From: Cornus controversa
Taxonomy: Eukaryota > Streptophyta > Magnoliopsida > Cornales > Cornaceae
Length of the DNA stretch: 64,000 bases
Direction: 5' to 3'
Assembly: GCA_026545225.1 (NCBI GenBank)
Contig: CM048846.1
Location: 55,370,270 to 55,434,269 of the forward strand
Part shown: positions 43,701 to 56,310 of the stretch, piece after piece
How the letters are laid out: every line of letters begins with the position of its first letter
Numbering within the stretch: the first letter of the stretch is position 1
Made by a program: the position numbers and the translations under genes
The notes under the pieces: generated by a model
Told to the model about the DNA's origin: nothing
Databases searched by the model: none
The model's input: only the letters and a program-made list of their open reading frames with translations

Positions 43701-46180
43701 TGATGGTCCGGAAAGTCCATGAATATGTTTGCCCAAGTTTTAATGTCAAAAGGATCTAGAGGGGCATTTGTGTCATTTCAAGTAGTTGTTTTATTTAATT
43801 GATTGTCATGCGCTATTATATCTCTCTATGTATTTGCACTAACGAAATTGCAGGGACATATGCTTTGGCTTGTAATTTGTTCATAATATGAGGTGGCAGA
43901 GAGTTTAGTGTGTATTAACATAAAGGGTTAGGTGATGTTGTTTTTTAAAAAAAAGGAAAATTCTGTGGGCCAATGTTGATTAGAAAAAGCAAGAGAGAAG
44001 CACATGATGTATACCATTCTCGGCTGACAGTGTGAGATATATTGATATATCTATTTGATGCTAGGGTTTTGAGGAGTGGACACGTGGGTTGCTTTATACA
44101 TGATATAAATAGAAGGTGTATGTAAGATGAGAGGGTGCGGCTGAAAATACAAAGGGGAAAAGAGAGGGAGAGAAAGAGATAGAGAGAGAAAGAAGAAAAC
44201 GGGTTCTGTCACCTCCCATGGCCGCCCAACCAGCGAAGCTCTTTCTTCTCTAAGTGTACTCGTCGCCTTTCATGGCTGCCTACAGCTGTGTGAAATCAAA
44301 CTAGCAGCTTCAAGGATGGCGAACGACAACCTTGGGGTTTCAAATCAGCAGCTTCGTGACTCCAAATAGCAGCTTCAAGATTACAAACCGTGCATGAGCT
44401 TCACTAGTATTTTGTGGCTACTGATCTACATCTTCAGACCGTGTGTATAAAGCCTCATTTATTCAAGAGCCCGAAATCCAGATCCATCGGTTCTTCCTAA
44501 ATCACATGAAGCAGAATCACTAAAATTTTGGTATTACCTTTCCTTAAACTTCAGTTCTTTCATTCCACATATCTTTGATGCTTGAACTTGATCTTGTTGA
44601 TTGAAGTTGTTTGCTAGAAATAAATTTTCTGAATTCAAAATACTTGTTTGAAGTTGCTTGCTGATTATTGCTGTCTTGAAATTCTGAATGCTGATTTTTA
44701 AATGCTGAATAATGGCTGTTTAAAATACTGATTTCTTGCTGTCCATATGGTGCTGTAAAAGCTGTTCATTTGCTGAAATTTTTGATGCTAAAAATGCTGT
44801 TCATATTGCTGAGTTTTTGGGTTAAATAATGCTGAATTTGCTGAGTTAATATGCTGAGTTTGCTGATTTCATAATGCTGAATTTGCTGGGTTAAAATGCT
44901 GAGTTTGCTGACTTCCTCAATGCTGAATGTGCTGAATCAAAATTGCTGAAATGCTGCTTTTAATGACCAAGTTGCTGAATTGAAATTTGAATATTGCTGA
45001 TTTATATTGCTGCGCTGAAATTATTATATGATGAATTCTTGTGTGCTGAAATTATTATATGCTGCATTCTCGTGTGCTGAAAATATATCTATGCTGATTT
45101 GTGACATTACACTATGCTGATGGTTAAGACTATACTGTGCTGATTTGGAATTCGTTCAGCTAATCTGGAATTGAATCTGCTGATTTGGAATTCGTTCAGC
45201 TAATCTGGAATTGAATCTGCTGATTTGGAATTCGTTCTGTTAATTTGGAATTAATTCTGTGCACTTGGAATTCTGTTTTGCTGATTTGGAATTCTGTTTT
45301 ACTAATTTGGAATTGCTAATGTGTCAATCTTAAATTGCTATTTATATCTTAAACTGCTTATGCTACTAACGTCTTCCCTAGTTGCAGTTGTGTTTAAATC
45401 ATTGGAACAGGTTCAAAATTCAAGAATAGCAAGAGTATTTGATCATGAAGAAGATCAAGCTAATGTAGAGTTTTAAAGAAGCTGAGATTGTGATTCCTTG
45501 AAAGGGAGCATCTACTACAAGTTCGTTGTAGCCACACCTTGAGGGTGTTCTTATTGAAGCATATTATTGAAGAAGTTCAAGTGTCATGATCTGCCAAGAA
45601 GACAAGTGACCGTGTCATTTGTCATACCGGACCTTGAAGACTACCTATCAGAGGTTGAAGACTTGAAGATCAACTTTGAAGACCATATCTGATTTGAAGA
45701 CTGAGTTGAAGACCATCTTACAAAGCTTGAAGAGTTGCTGCTCAAGACATCGAACTGACTCCACTATCACTATGTACAGTCCAAGTATAGGGATACTTTG
45801 GACAGGGGGAGTGTGAGTGATTGTGGTGAGATTGAGGTGAGATAGCTTAGGCTTTGGGAAGCCTAAGTTGGGATTGAGAGCGGAAAAGCTGTTGTGAGAT
45901 TTGGTGAGAGTAGTTCAGGCCTAGGGAGGCTGTGAACTGGGTGAGTGCTGGAGCGAACTATGTTGTGAGTTGGGTGAGTGAGAGAGTAATTGAGAGAATT
46001 ACTGTACTACCCTTTCAGACATAGTGGAGCTCAGTTCGAAGAGGTTTTTCCCCACCTTGGGGTTTCCTCTATAAATCTGTGTGTCCATCAAATTATGTGA
46101 TTGCATGTGCCAGCCAAACCAGCAATATTAGGAAGAAAAAGAGAAGAACCTATTCACCCCCTCCCCCTCTAGGTTCATCA
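43701..46180 (+). repeat. G LTR 2
   Basis: 2480 bp from TGATGGTCC to GGTTCATCA, with five-base inverted ends TGATG…CATCA. The start is set by the purine tract just before it. Private base: T at 44535, where the other three LTRs have A. Confidence 0.85.
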
Positions 46181-46242
46181 ATTGGTATCAGAGCACAAGT
46201 CTGCATTTCTTGGTTTAACCACCGGCAGTAAAGATCCTAAGT

Positions 46243-48672
46243 ATGGCTGAAGACAGTTCCACTCACAAGGCTCCTGTTTTTGATGGCACAAGTTTTGACA
46301 CTTGGAGGATTAAAATGGAGGCCTTCCTATTATCTATCTCTTATGATGTTTGGCATGCTACATTGGAAGGCGTTGTCATTCTTGATCCTACAAATCTCTC
46401 AGCAACCGACAAATTAGCAAAATCAATTGATGGAAAGGCTAGAAATTCCTTATACAAGGCATTACAGAAGCAAGAATTCACAAGAGTCAAGAATTGCAAA
46501 AGTGCAAAGGAAATTTGGGACTCATTGGTAACTGCGCACGAAGGAAGCAACACCATCAAAGAAAACAAGATTCAGCTTCATCAAGTTAAGTTTGATGGTA
46601 TCAAGATGGATGAGAAAGAAACCGTGGCTGATTATCTATTCAGAATTAAGGAAGTTGTCAATGACATGAGAGCCCTTGGTGAAGACATCGAAGACAAAGT
46701 GGTGTGCAAAAAGATACTGCGCACCATGACTGAACGGTTCAATCCCAAGGTTACTATACTAGAAGACAAAGATATCTCCAGAATGTCCATTGATGAGCTA
46801 GAATCATCTCTCACTGCCTATGAGATGAGAATTGGACCTCCCTTCGCATTAAGGAAAGAATCAGCTCTGAAAGCTAAGGAAGTTGAAATTTCAAACAAGC
46901 AAGGATCAAGTTCAGAAGAGTCTGAAGATGAAATGACATATGTGGCAAGAAAATTCAGAAGGTTCAAGATGAGAAAGAAGTCCAAGCAACTACAAGGCCA
47001 AAATTGTTTTGGATGTGGAAGACAAGGACATTACATTGTGAATTGTCCTAATGTTCCCAAAACAAAGAAACACAAGTATTATGATGCCCCAAAGTTCAAA
47101 GGGAAGGGCAATAAAAAGGCCCTTTATATTGGTGGGGTTTCAAGTTCAGAGGAGGAGCAACAAGATCTATCTAATGAGAGTGATGAAGAAGATTATCTAT
47201 TTATGGCAGTTCAAGAATCAGAAACTAATCAGTCAGAATCAGAAACTAATCAGTCAGAATCTGAAGAAAAAGATCAGTCAGAATCTGAAGATGAAGAGGA
47301 TTACGAGATTGATGAAGTTCTTGCAGAATGTGAAAGATTGGCCCAAAAGTGCAGTGTTCAGAAGAAGCAGTTGAAAATGGTCAATCTAGAACTGCAGAAG
47401 TCAAAGGAACTACTCATCAATCATATAAGGGTAAAATTGTCCACTCTATGCTCTATTTCTCTAATTGTTTGCTACCTTGCCAAAAATAGGTCACAAGAAG
47501 CTAGTTGGAGTACAAAGAGGTGCAAACTTGAACTTAACACATTCTTAGAAGAAAGATCTCAAAGAATGAATGAAATTTGGGAACAATCCACGAAGCAATT
47601 GGGCAAGACAGGTATTGGCTTTAATGATGACAAAGCCACTCACGTACAATCAAACAAAACTCGCTCAGTTTTTGTCAAAGCTAAAAATGGTGGTATCTAC
47701 ACTTCATATCCTTACATAGATGTTGCTACTAGACCTAAATATGAGTTATTGTACAATGCTTATCATCAATCTAGGGCTGAGTATGTCTCTAGGATCAATG
47801 CATGCCCTAATTATGTGAAGCTAAAACCCATGTATGTTAGAAAGACAGATCTACACTTGCACCATGCACCTAAATCATCAAGAGGTTTTGTGAAAACTAA
47901 AATGATGTGGATCCCAAAGAATTTGAACTCTGTAAGCATGCTTGTGTACACTTCTTTGAAAGTTTCGAATGCTAATACTAAGTGGTATATTGATAGTGGG
48001 TGTTCTAGGCACATGACAGGAGACAAGACCAAATTTAGCTATTTAGAAACATATGATGGTGGTCTTGTCATCTTTGGTGATAATAAGAAAGGAAAAATAG
48101 TTGGAAGAGGCACCATACCTGAAACCAAAGAAATGCTTAAGTTAGAAAATGTGCTCTATGTAGAAGGTCTTAAACACATTTTGCTTAGTGTCAGTCAATT
48201 TTGTGATAATGGTAACCTAGTTCTATTTGATAAAGATGATTGCAAAATTATTGACAAACTATCTGGAAAGACCATTCTTTTTGCATCTAGAGCTTCTGGT
48301 AATGTGTACACTATTCATGAAAATACCACTCACATTGCATGCAAATTTACTAAAATGAAAAAGGGTAGTATGGAAAACTCAAAATCAATGACTTCTACCA
48401 AGTGCATTCTTACTAGCATTGATAGGTCCATTTTTAAAAACTCATTGCACTTCACTGTTTTTAGACCTATTCACATGTTTGCTACAAAATTTCAAAGTGC
48501 TTCAAAATTCTCTCATTTAAATATTGACAAAAGGATTTCAATGTATTATAAGGGCATAACTAATCTTGGCTTTCATTACACTCCCTTTTTAGAACTATCC
48601 CTTAGAGCATTTTCAGACATAGATTGGGGTGGTTCACGACATGACAGAAAATTCATCATTCCTCCTTACTAG
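46243..48672 (+). CDS. G copy 2: gag-protease-RNase H remnant ORF
   Basis: Protein identical to copy 1 over all 809 residues, so the zinc knuckle, DSG protease site and truncated end are the same. The leader begins with the primer site at 46183. It lies between LTR 2 and LTR 3 and serves as the internal region of either neighbour, as expected in an array with shared LTRs. No stop or shift distinguishes it. Confidence 0.87.
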   Translation: MAEDSSTHKAPVFDGTSFDTWRIKMEAFLLSISYDVWHATLEGVVILDPTNLSATDKLAKSIDGKARNSLYKALQKQEFTRVKNCKSAKEIWDSLVTAHEGSNTIKENKIQLHQVKFDGIKMDEKETVADYLFRIKEVVNDMRALGEDIEDKVVCKKILRTMTERFNPKVTILEDKDISRMSIDELESSLTAYEMRIGPPFALRKESALKAKEVEISNKQGSSSEESEDEMTYVARKFRRFKMRKKSKQLQGQNCFGCGRQGHYIVNCPNVPKTKKHKYYDAPKFKGKGNKKALYIGGVSSSEEEQQDLSNESDEEDYLFMAVQESETNQSESETNQSESEEKDQSESEDEEDYEIDEVLAECERLAQKCSVQKKQLKMVNLELQKSKELLINHIRVKLSTLCSISLIVCYLAKNRSQEASWSTKRCKLELNTFLEERSQRMNEIWEQSTKQLGKTGIGFNDDKATHVQSNKTRSVFVKAKNGGIYTSYPYIDVATRPKYELLYNAYHQSRAEYVSRINACPNYVKLKPMYVRKTDLHLHHAPKSSRGFVKTKMMWIPKNLNSVSMLVYTSLKVSNANTKWYIDSGCSRHMTGDKTKFSYLETYDGGLVIFGDNKKGKIVGRGTIPETKEMLKLENVLYVEGLKHILLSVSQFCDNGNLVLFDKDDCKIIDKLSGKTILFASRASGNVYTIHENTTHIACKFTKMKKGSMENSKSMTSTKCILTSIDRSIFKNSLHFTVFRPIHMFATKFQSASKFSHLNIDKRISMYYKGITNLGFHYTPFLELSLRAFSDIDWGGSRHDRKFIIPPY

Positions 48673-48765
48673 CTTCCTACTCTACCACCCTTTTGACTTT
48701 CATTGTCAAAAAGGGGGAGAAAGAAGTTAGGCGATTTTTGACATTAAAAGGCAAAAGGGGGAGAT

Positions 48766-51245
48766 TGATGGTCCGGAAAGTCCATGAATATGTTTGCCCA
48801 AGTTTTAATGTCAAAAGGATCTAGAGGGGCATTTGTGTCATTTCAAGTAGTTGTTTTATTTAATTGATTGTCATGCGCTATTATATCTCTCTATGTATTT
48901 GCACTAACGAAATTGCAGGGACATATGCTTTGGCTTGTAATTTGTTCATAATATGAGGTGGCAGAGAGTTTAGTGTGTATTAACATAAAGGGTTAGGTGA
49001 TGTTGTTTTTTAAAAAAAAGGAAAATTCTGTGGGCCAATGTTGATTAGAAAAAGCAAGAGAGAAGCACATGATGTATACCATTCTCGGCTGACAGTGTGA
49101 GATATATTGATATATCTATTTGATGCTAGGGTTTTGAGGAGTGGACACGTGGGTTGCTTTATACATGATATAAATAGAAGGTGTATGTAAGATGAGAGGG
49201 TGCGGCTGAAAATACAAAGGGGAAAAGAGAGGGAGAGAAAGAGATAGAGAGAGAAAGAAGAAAACGGGTTCTGTCACCTCCCATGGCCGCCCAACCAGCG
49301 AAGCTCTTTCTTCTCTAAGTGTACTCGTCGCCTTTCATGGCTGCCTACAGCTGTGTGAAATCAAACTAGCAGCTTCAAGGATGGCGAACGACAACCTTGG
49401 GGTTTCAAATCAGCAGCTTCGTGACTCCAAATAGCAGCTTCAAGATTACAAACCGTGCATGAGCTTCACTAGTATTTTGTGGCTACTGATCTACATCTTC
49501 AGACCGTGTGTATAAAGCCTCATTTATTCAAGAGCCCGAAATCCAGATCCATCGGTTCTTCCTAAATCACATGAAGCAGAATCACTAAAATTTTGGTATA
49601 ACCTTTCCTTAAACTTCAGTTCTTTCATTCCACATATCTTTGATGCTTGAACTTGATCTTGTTGATTGAAGTTGTTTGCTAGAAATAAATTTTCTGAATT
49701 CAAAATACTTGTTTGAAGTTGCTTGCTGATTATTGCTGTCTTGAAATTCTGAATGCTGATTTTTAAATGCTGAATAATGGCTGTTTAAAATACTGATTTC
49801 TTGCTGTCCATATGGTGCTGTAAAAGCTGTTCATTTGCTGAAATTTTTGATGCTAAAAATGCTGTTCATATTGCTGAGTTTTTGGGTTAAATAATGCTGA
49901 ATTTGCTGAGTTAATATGCTGAGTTTGCTGATTTCATAATGCTGAATTTGCTGGGTTAAAATGCTGAGTTTGCTGACTTCCTCAATGCTGAATGTGCTGA
50001 ATCAAAATTGCTGAAATGCTGCTTTTAATGACCAAGTTGCTGAATTGAAATTTGAATATTGCTGATTTATATTGCTGCGCTGAAATTATTATATGATGAA
50101 TTCTTGTGTGCTGAAATTATTATATGCTGCATTCTCGTGTGCTGAAAATATATCTATGCTGATTTGTGACATTACACTATGCTGATGGTTAAGACTATAC
50201 TGTGCTGATTTGGAATTCGTTCAGCTAATCTGGAATTGAATCTGCTGATTTGGAATTCGTTCAGCTAATCTGGAATTGAATCTGCTGATTTGGAATTCGT
50301 TCTGTTAATTTGGAATTAATTCTGTGCACTTGGAATTCTGTTTTGCTGATTTGGAATTCTGTTTTACTAATTTGGAATTGCTAATGTGTCAATCTTAAAT
50401 TGCTATTTATATCTTAAACTGCTTATGCTACTAACGTCTTCCCTAGTTGCAGTTGTGTTTAAATCATTGGAACAGGTTCAAAATTCAAGAATAGCAAGAG
50501 TATTTGATCATGAAGAAGATCAAGCTAATGTAGAGTTTTAAAGAAGCTGAGATTGTGATTCCTTGAAAGGGAGCATCTACTACAAGTTCGTTGTAGCCAC
50601 ACCTTGAGGGTGTTCTTATTGAAGCATATTATTGAAGAAGTTCAAGTGTCATGATCTGCCAAGAAGACAAGTGACCGTGTCATTTGTCATACCGGACCTT
50701 GAAGACTACCTATCAGAGGTTGAAGACTTGAAGATCAACTTTGAAGACCATATCTGATTTGAAGACTGAGTTGAAGACCATCTTACAAAGCTTGAAGAGT
50801 TGCTGCTCAAGACATCGAACTGACTCCACTATCACTATGTACAGTCCAAGTATAGGGATACTTTGGACAGGGGGAGTGTGAGTGATTGTGGTGAGATTGA
50901 GGTGAGATAGCTTAGGCTTTGGGAAGCCTAAGTTGGGATTGAGAGCGGAAAAGCTGTTGTGAGATTTGGTGAGAGTAGTTCAGGCCTAGGGAGGCTGTGA
51001 ACTGGGTGAGTGCTGGAGCGAACTATGTTGTGAGTTGGGTGAGTGAGAGAGTAATTGAGAGAATTACTGTACTACCCTTTCAGACATAGTGGAGCTCAGT
51101 TCGAAGAGGTTTTTCCCCACCTTGGGGTTTCCTCTATAAATCTGTGTGTCCATCAAATTATGTGATTGCATGTGCCAGCCAAACCAGCAATATTAGGAAG
51201 AAAAAGAGAAGAACCTATTCACCCCCTCCCCCTCTAGGTTCATCA
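48766..51245 (+). repeat. G LTR 3
   Basis: Same length and ends as LTR 2. It has the majority base at every variable site I noticed. Confidence 0.86.
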
Positions 51246-51307
51246 ATTGGTATCAGAGCACAAGTCTGCATTTCTTGGTTTAACCACCGGCAGTAAAGAT
51301 CCTAAGT

Positions 51308-53737
51308 ATGGCTGAAGACAGTTCCACTCACAAGGCTCCTGTTTTTGATGGCACAAGTTTTGACACTTGGAGGATTAAAATGGAGGCCTTCCTATTATCT
51401 ATCTCTTATGATGTTTGGCATGCTACATTGGAAGGCGTTGTCATTCTTGATCCTACAAATCTCTCAGCAACCGACAAATTAGCAAAATCAATTGATGGAA
51501 AGGCTAGAAATTCCTTATACAAGGCATTACAGAAGCAAGAATTCACAAGAGTCAAGAATTGCAAAAGTGCAAAGGAAATTTGGGACTCATTGGTAACTGC
51601 GCACGAAGGAAGCAACACCATCAAAGAAAACAAGATTCAGCTTCATCAAGTTAAGTTTGATGGTATCAAGATGGATGAGAAAGAAACCGTGGCTGATTAT
51701 CTATTCAGAATTAAGGAAGTTGTCAATGACATGAGAGCCCTTGGTGAAGACATCGAAGACAAAGTGGTGTGCAAAAAGATACTGCGCACCATGACTGAAC
51801 GGTTCAATCCCAAGGTTACTATACTAGAAGACAAAGATATCTCCAGAATGTCCATTGATGAGCTAGAATCATCTCTCACTGCCTATGAGATGAGAATTGG
51901 ACCTCCCTTCGCATTAAGGAAAGAATCAGCTCTGAAAGCTAAGGAAGTTGAAATTTCAAACAAGCAAGGATCAAGTTCAGAAGAGTCTGAAGATGAAATG
52001 ACATATGTGGCAAGAAAATTCAGAAGGTTCAAGATGAGAAAGAAGTCCAAGCAACTACAAGGCCAAAATTGTTTTGGATGTGGAAGACAAGGACATTACA
52101 TTGTGAATTGTCCTAATGTTCCCAAAACAAAGAAACACAAGTATTATGATGCCCCAAAGTTCAAAGGGAAGGGCAATAAAAAGGCCCTTTATATTGGTGG
52201 GGTTTCAAGTTCAGAGGAGGAGCAACAAGATCTATCTAATGAGAGTGATGAAGAAGATTATCTATTTATGGCAGTTCAAGAATCAGAAACTAATCAGTCA
52301 GAATCAGAAACTAATCAGTCAGAATCTGAAGAAAAAGATCAGTCAGAATCTGAAGATGAAGAGGATTACGAGATTGATGAAGTTCTTGCAGAATGTGAAA
52401 GATTGGCCCAAAAGTGCAGTGTTCAGAAGAAGCAGTTGAAAATGGTCAATCTAGAACTGCAGAAGTCAAAGGAACTACTCATCAATCATATAAGGGTAAA
52501 ATTGTCCACTCTATGCTCTATTTCTCTAATTGTTTGCTACCTTGCCAAAAATAGGTCACAAGAAGCTAGTTGGAGTACAAAGAGGTGCAAACTTGAACTT
52601 AACACATTCTTAGAAGAAAGATCTCAAAGAATGAATGAAATTTGGGAACAATCCACGAAGCAATTGGGCAAGACAGGTATTGGCTTTAATGATGACAAAG
52701 CCACTCACGTACAATCAAACAAAACTCGCTCAGTTTTTGTCAAAGCTAAAAATGGTGGTATCTACACTTCATATCCTTACATAGATGTTGCTACTAGACC
52801 TAAATATGAGTTATTGTACAATGCTTATCATCAATCTAGGGCTGAGTATGTCTCTAGGATCAATGCATGCCCTAATTATGTGAAGCTAAAACCCATGTAT
52901 GTTAGAAAGACAGATCTACACTTGCACCATGCACCTAAATCATCAAGAGGTTTTGTGAAAACTAAAATGATGTGGATCCCAAAGAATTTGAACTCTGTAA
53001 GCATGCTTGTGTACACTTCTTTGAAAGTTTCGAATGCTAATACTAAGTGGTATATTGATAGTGGGTGTTCTAGGCACATGACAGGAGACAAGACCAAATT
53101 TAGCTATTTAGAAACATATGATGGTGGTCTTGTCATCTTTGGTGATAATAAGAAAGGAAAAATAGTTGGAAGAGGCACCATACCTGAAACCAAAGAAATG
53201 CTTAAGTTAGAAAATGTGCTCTATGTAGAAGGTCTTAAACACATTTTGCTTAGTGTCAGTCAATTTTGTGATAATGGTAACCTAGTTCTATTTGATAAAG
53301 ATGATTGCAAAATTATTGACAAACTATCTGGAAAGACCATTCTTTTTGCATCTAGAGCTTCTGGTAATGTGTACACTATTCATGAAAATACCACTCACAT
53401 TGCATGCAAATTTACTAAAATGAAAAAGGGTAGTATGGAAAACTCAAAATCAATGACTTCTACCAAGTGCATTCTTACTAGCATTGATAGGTCCATTTTT
53501 AAAAACTCATTGCACTTCACTGTTTTTAGACCTATTCACATGTTTGCTACAAAATTTCAAAGTGCTTCAAAATTCTCTCATTTAAATATTGACAAAAGGA
53601 TTTCAATGTATTATAAGGGCATAACTAATCTTGGCTTTCATTACACTCCCTTTTTAGAACTATCCCTTAGAGCATTTTCAGACATAGATTGGGGTGGTTC
53701 ACGACATGACAGAAAATTCATCATTCCTCCTTACTAG
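51308..53737 (+). CDS. G copy 3: gag-protease-RNase H remnant ORF
   Basis: Third copy, again identical in protein to copies 1 and 2. It is followed by purine tracts and the last LTR. This is the only internal region bounded by two LTRs of full length whose downstream flank is not another unit. Confidence 0.87.
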   Translation: MAEDSSTHKAPVFDGTSFDTWRIKMEAFLLSISYDVWHATLEGVVILDPTNLSATDKLAKSIDGKARNSLYKALQKQEFTRVKNCKSAKEIWDSLVTAHEGSNTIKENKIQLHQVKFDGIKMDEKETVADYLFRIKEVVNDMRALGEDIEDKVVCKKILRTMTERFNPKVTILEDKDISRMSIDELESSLTAYEMRIGPPFALRKESALKAKEVEISNKQGSSSEESEDEMTYVARKFRRFKMRKKSKQLQGQNCFGCGRQGHYIVNCPNVPKTKKHKYYDAPKFKGKGNKKALYIGGVSSSEEEQQDLSNESDEEDYLFMAVQESETNQSESETNQSESEEKDQSESEDEEDYEIDEVLAECERLAQKCSVQKKQLKMVNLELQKSKELLINHIRVKLSTLCSISLIVCYLAKNRSQEASWSTKRCKLELNTFLEERSQRMNEIWEQSTKQLGKTGIGFNDDKATHVQSNKTRSVFVKAKNGGIYTSYPYIDVATRPKYELLYNAYHQSRAEYVSRINACPNYVKLKPMYVRKTDLHLHHAPKSSRGFVKTKMMWIPKNLNSVSMLVYTSLKVSNANTKWYIDSGCSRHMTGDKTKFSYLETYDGGLVIFGDNKKGKIVGRGTIPETKEMLKLENVLYVEGLKHILLSVSQFCDNGNLVLFDKDDCKIIDKLSGKTILFASRASGNVYTIHENTTHIACKFTKMKKGSMENSKSMTSTKCILTSIDRSIFKNSLHFTVFRPIHMFATKFQSASKFSHLNIDKRISMYYKGITNLGFHYTPFLELSLRAFSDIDWGGSRHDRKFIIPPY

Positions 53738-53830
53738 CTTCCTACTCTACCACCCTTTTGACTTTCATTGTCAAAAAGGGGGAGAAAGAAGTTAGGCGAT
53801 TTTTGACATTAAAAGGCAAAAGGGGGAGAT

Positions 53831-56310
53831 TGATGGTCCGGAAAGTCCATGAATATGTTTGCCCAAGTTTTAATGTCAAAAGGATCTAGAGGGGCATTTG
53901 TGTCATTTCAAGTAGTTGTTTTATTTAATTGATTGTCATGCGCTATTATATCTCTCTATGTATTTGCACTAACGAAATTGCAGGGACATATGCTTTGGCT
54001 TGTAATTTGTTCATAATATGAGGTGGCAGAGAGTTTAGTGTGTATTAACATAAAGGGTTAGGTGATGTTGTTTTTTAAAAAAAAGGAAAATTCTGTGGGC
54101 CAATGTTGATTAGAAAAAGCAAGAGAGAAGCACATGATGTATACCATTCTCGGCTGACAGTGTGAGATATATTGATATATCTATTTGATGCTAGGGTTTT
54201 GAGGAGTGGACACGTGGGTTGCTTTATACATGATATAAATAGAAGGTGTATGTAAGATGAGAGGGTGCGGCTGAAAATACAAAGGGGAAAAGAGAGGGAG
54301 AGAAAGAGATAGAGAGAGAAAGAAGAAAACGGGTTCTGTCACCTCCCATGGCCGCCCAACCAGCGAAGCTCTTTCTTCTCTAAGTGTACTCGTCGCCTTT
54401 CATGGCTGCCTACAGCTGTGTGAAATCAAACTAGCAGCTTCAAGGATGGCGAACGACAACCTTGGGGTTTCAAATCAGCAGCTTCGTGACTCCAAATAGC
54501 AGCTTCAAGATTACAAACCGTGCATGAGCTTCACTAGTATTTTGTGGCTACTGATCTACATCTTCAGACCGTGTGTATAAAGCCTCATTTATTCAAGAGC
54601 CCGAAATCCAGATCCATCGGTTCTTCCTAAATCACATGAAGCAGAATCACTAAAATTTTGGTATAACCTTTCCTTAAACTTCAGTTCTTTCATTCCACAT
54701 ATCTTTGATGCTTGAACTTGATCTTGTTGATTGAAGTTGTTTGCTAGAAATAAATTTTCTGAATTCAAAATACTTGTTTGAAGTTGCTTGCTGATTATTG
54801 CTGTCTTGAAATTCTGAATGCTGATTTTTAAATGCTGAATAATGGCTGTTTAAAATACTGATTTCTTGCTGTCCATATGGTGCTGTAAAAGCTGTTCATT
54901 TGCTGAAATTTTTGATGCTAAAAATGCTGTTCATATTGCTGAGTTTTTGGGTTAAATAATGCTGAATTTGCTGAGTTAATATGCTGAGTTTGCTGATTTC
55001 ATAATGCTGAATTTGCTGGGTTAAAATGCTGAGTTTGCTGACTTCCTCAATGCTGAATGTGCTGAATCAAAATTGCTGAAATGCTGCTTTTAATGACCAA
55101 GTTGCTGAATTGAAATTTGAATATTGCTGATTTATATTGCTGCGCTGAAATTATTATATGATGAATTCTTGTGTGCTGAAATTATTATATGCTGCATTCT
55201 CGTGTGCTGAAAATATATCTATGCTGATTTGTGACATTACACTATGCTGATGGTTAAGACTATACTGTGCTGATTTGGAATTCGTTCAGCTAATCTGGAA
55301 TTGAATCTGCTGATTTGGAATTCGTTCAGCTAATCTGGAATTGAATCTGCTGATTTGGAATTCGTTCTGTTAATTTGGAATTAATTCTGTGCACTTGGAA
55401 TTCTGTTTTGCTGATTTGGAATTCTGTTTTACTAATTTGGAATTGCTAATGTGTCAATCTTAAATTGCTATTTATATCTTAAACTGCTTATGCTACTAAC
55501 GTCTTCCCTAGTTGCAGTTGTGTTTAAATCATTGGAACAGGTTCAAAATTCAAGAATAGCAAGAGTATTTGATCATGAAGAAGATCAAGCTAATGTAGAG
55601 TTTTAAAGAAGCTGAGATTGTGATTCCTTGAAAGGGAGCATCTACTACAAGTTCGTTGTAGCCACACCTTGAGGGTGTTCTTATTGAAGCATATTATTGA
55701 AGAAGTTCAAGTGTCATGATCTGCCAAGAAGACAAGTGACTGTGTCATTTGTCATACCGGACCTTGAAGACTACCTATCAGAGGTTGAAGACTTGAAGAT
55801 CAACTTTGAAGACCATATCTGATTTGAAGACTGAGTTGAAGACCATCTTACAAAGCTTGAAGAGTTGCTGCTCAAGACATCGAACTGACTCCACTATCAC
55901 TATGTACAGTCCAAGTATAGGGATACTTTGGACAGGGGGAGTGTGAGTGATTGTGGTGAGATTGAGGTGAGATAGCTTAGGCTTTGGGAAGCCTAAGTTG
56001 GGATTGAGAGCGGAAAAGCTGTTGTGAGATTTGGTGAGAGTAGTTCAGGCCTAGGGAGGCTGTGAACTGGGTGAGTGCTGGAGCGAACTATGTTGTGAGT
56101 TGGGTGAGTGAGAGAGTAATTGAGAGAATTACTGTACTACCCTTTCAGACATAGTGGAGCTCAGTTCGAAGAGGTTTTTCCCCACCTTGGGGTTTCCTCT
56201 ATAAATCTGTGTGTCCATCAAATTATGTGATTGCATGTGCCAGCCAAACCAGCAATATTAGGAAGAAAAAGAGAAGAACCTATTCACCCCCTCCCCCTCT
56301 AGGTTCATCA
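53831..56310 (+). repeat. G LTR 4
   Basis: Full length. Private base: T at 55741, where the others have C. It ends GGTTCATCA at 56310 and is followed directly by the 67-bp array rather than by a primer site. Confidence 0.86.

Larger units (their letters stand above)
38907..56310 (+). mobile_element. G: head-to-tail array of a pol-deleted Copia-like element (4 LTRs, 3 internals)
   Basis: The order is LTR-internal-LTR-internal-LTR-internal-LTR with an exact 5065-bp period (ORFs start at 41178, 46243 and 51308). The first LTR lacks its first 271 bases and the other three look complete. By eye I found only four single-base differences among the LTRs (39470/44535, 39489, 40035, 55741), and the three ORF proteins are identical. 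Left flank is F's LTR and right flank is the 67-bp array. The flanking five bases do not match, so there is no target duplication. Adjacent units share one LTR each, which points to unequal LTR recombination or insertion of a concatemer, but an assembly error must be excluded. Confidence 0.88.

Noticed and set aside
43973..46180. Taking TGTTGATTAG (43974 and equivalents) as the true start of the G LTR
   Set aside because: The first copy begins there, but the purine tract aaaagggggaga ends at 43699 and TGATG…CATCA gives inverted ends. TGATGG at 43701 is the better start, and the first LTR is then truncated.
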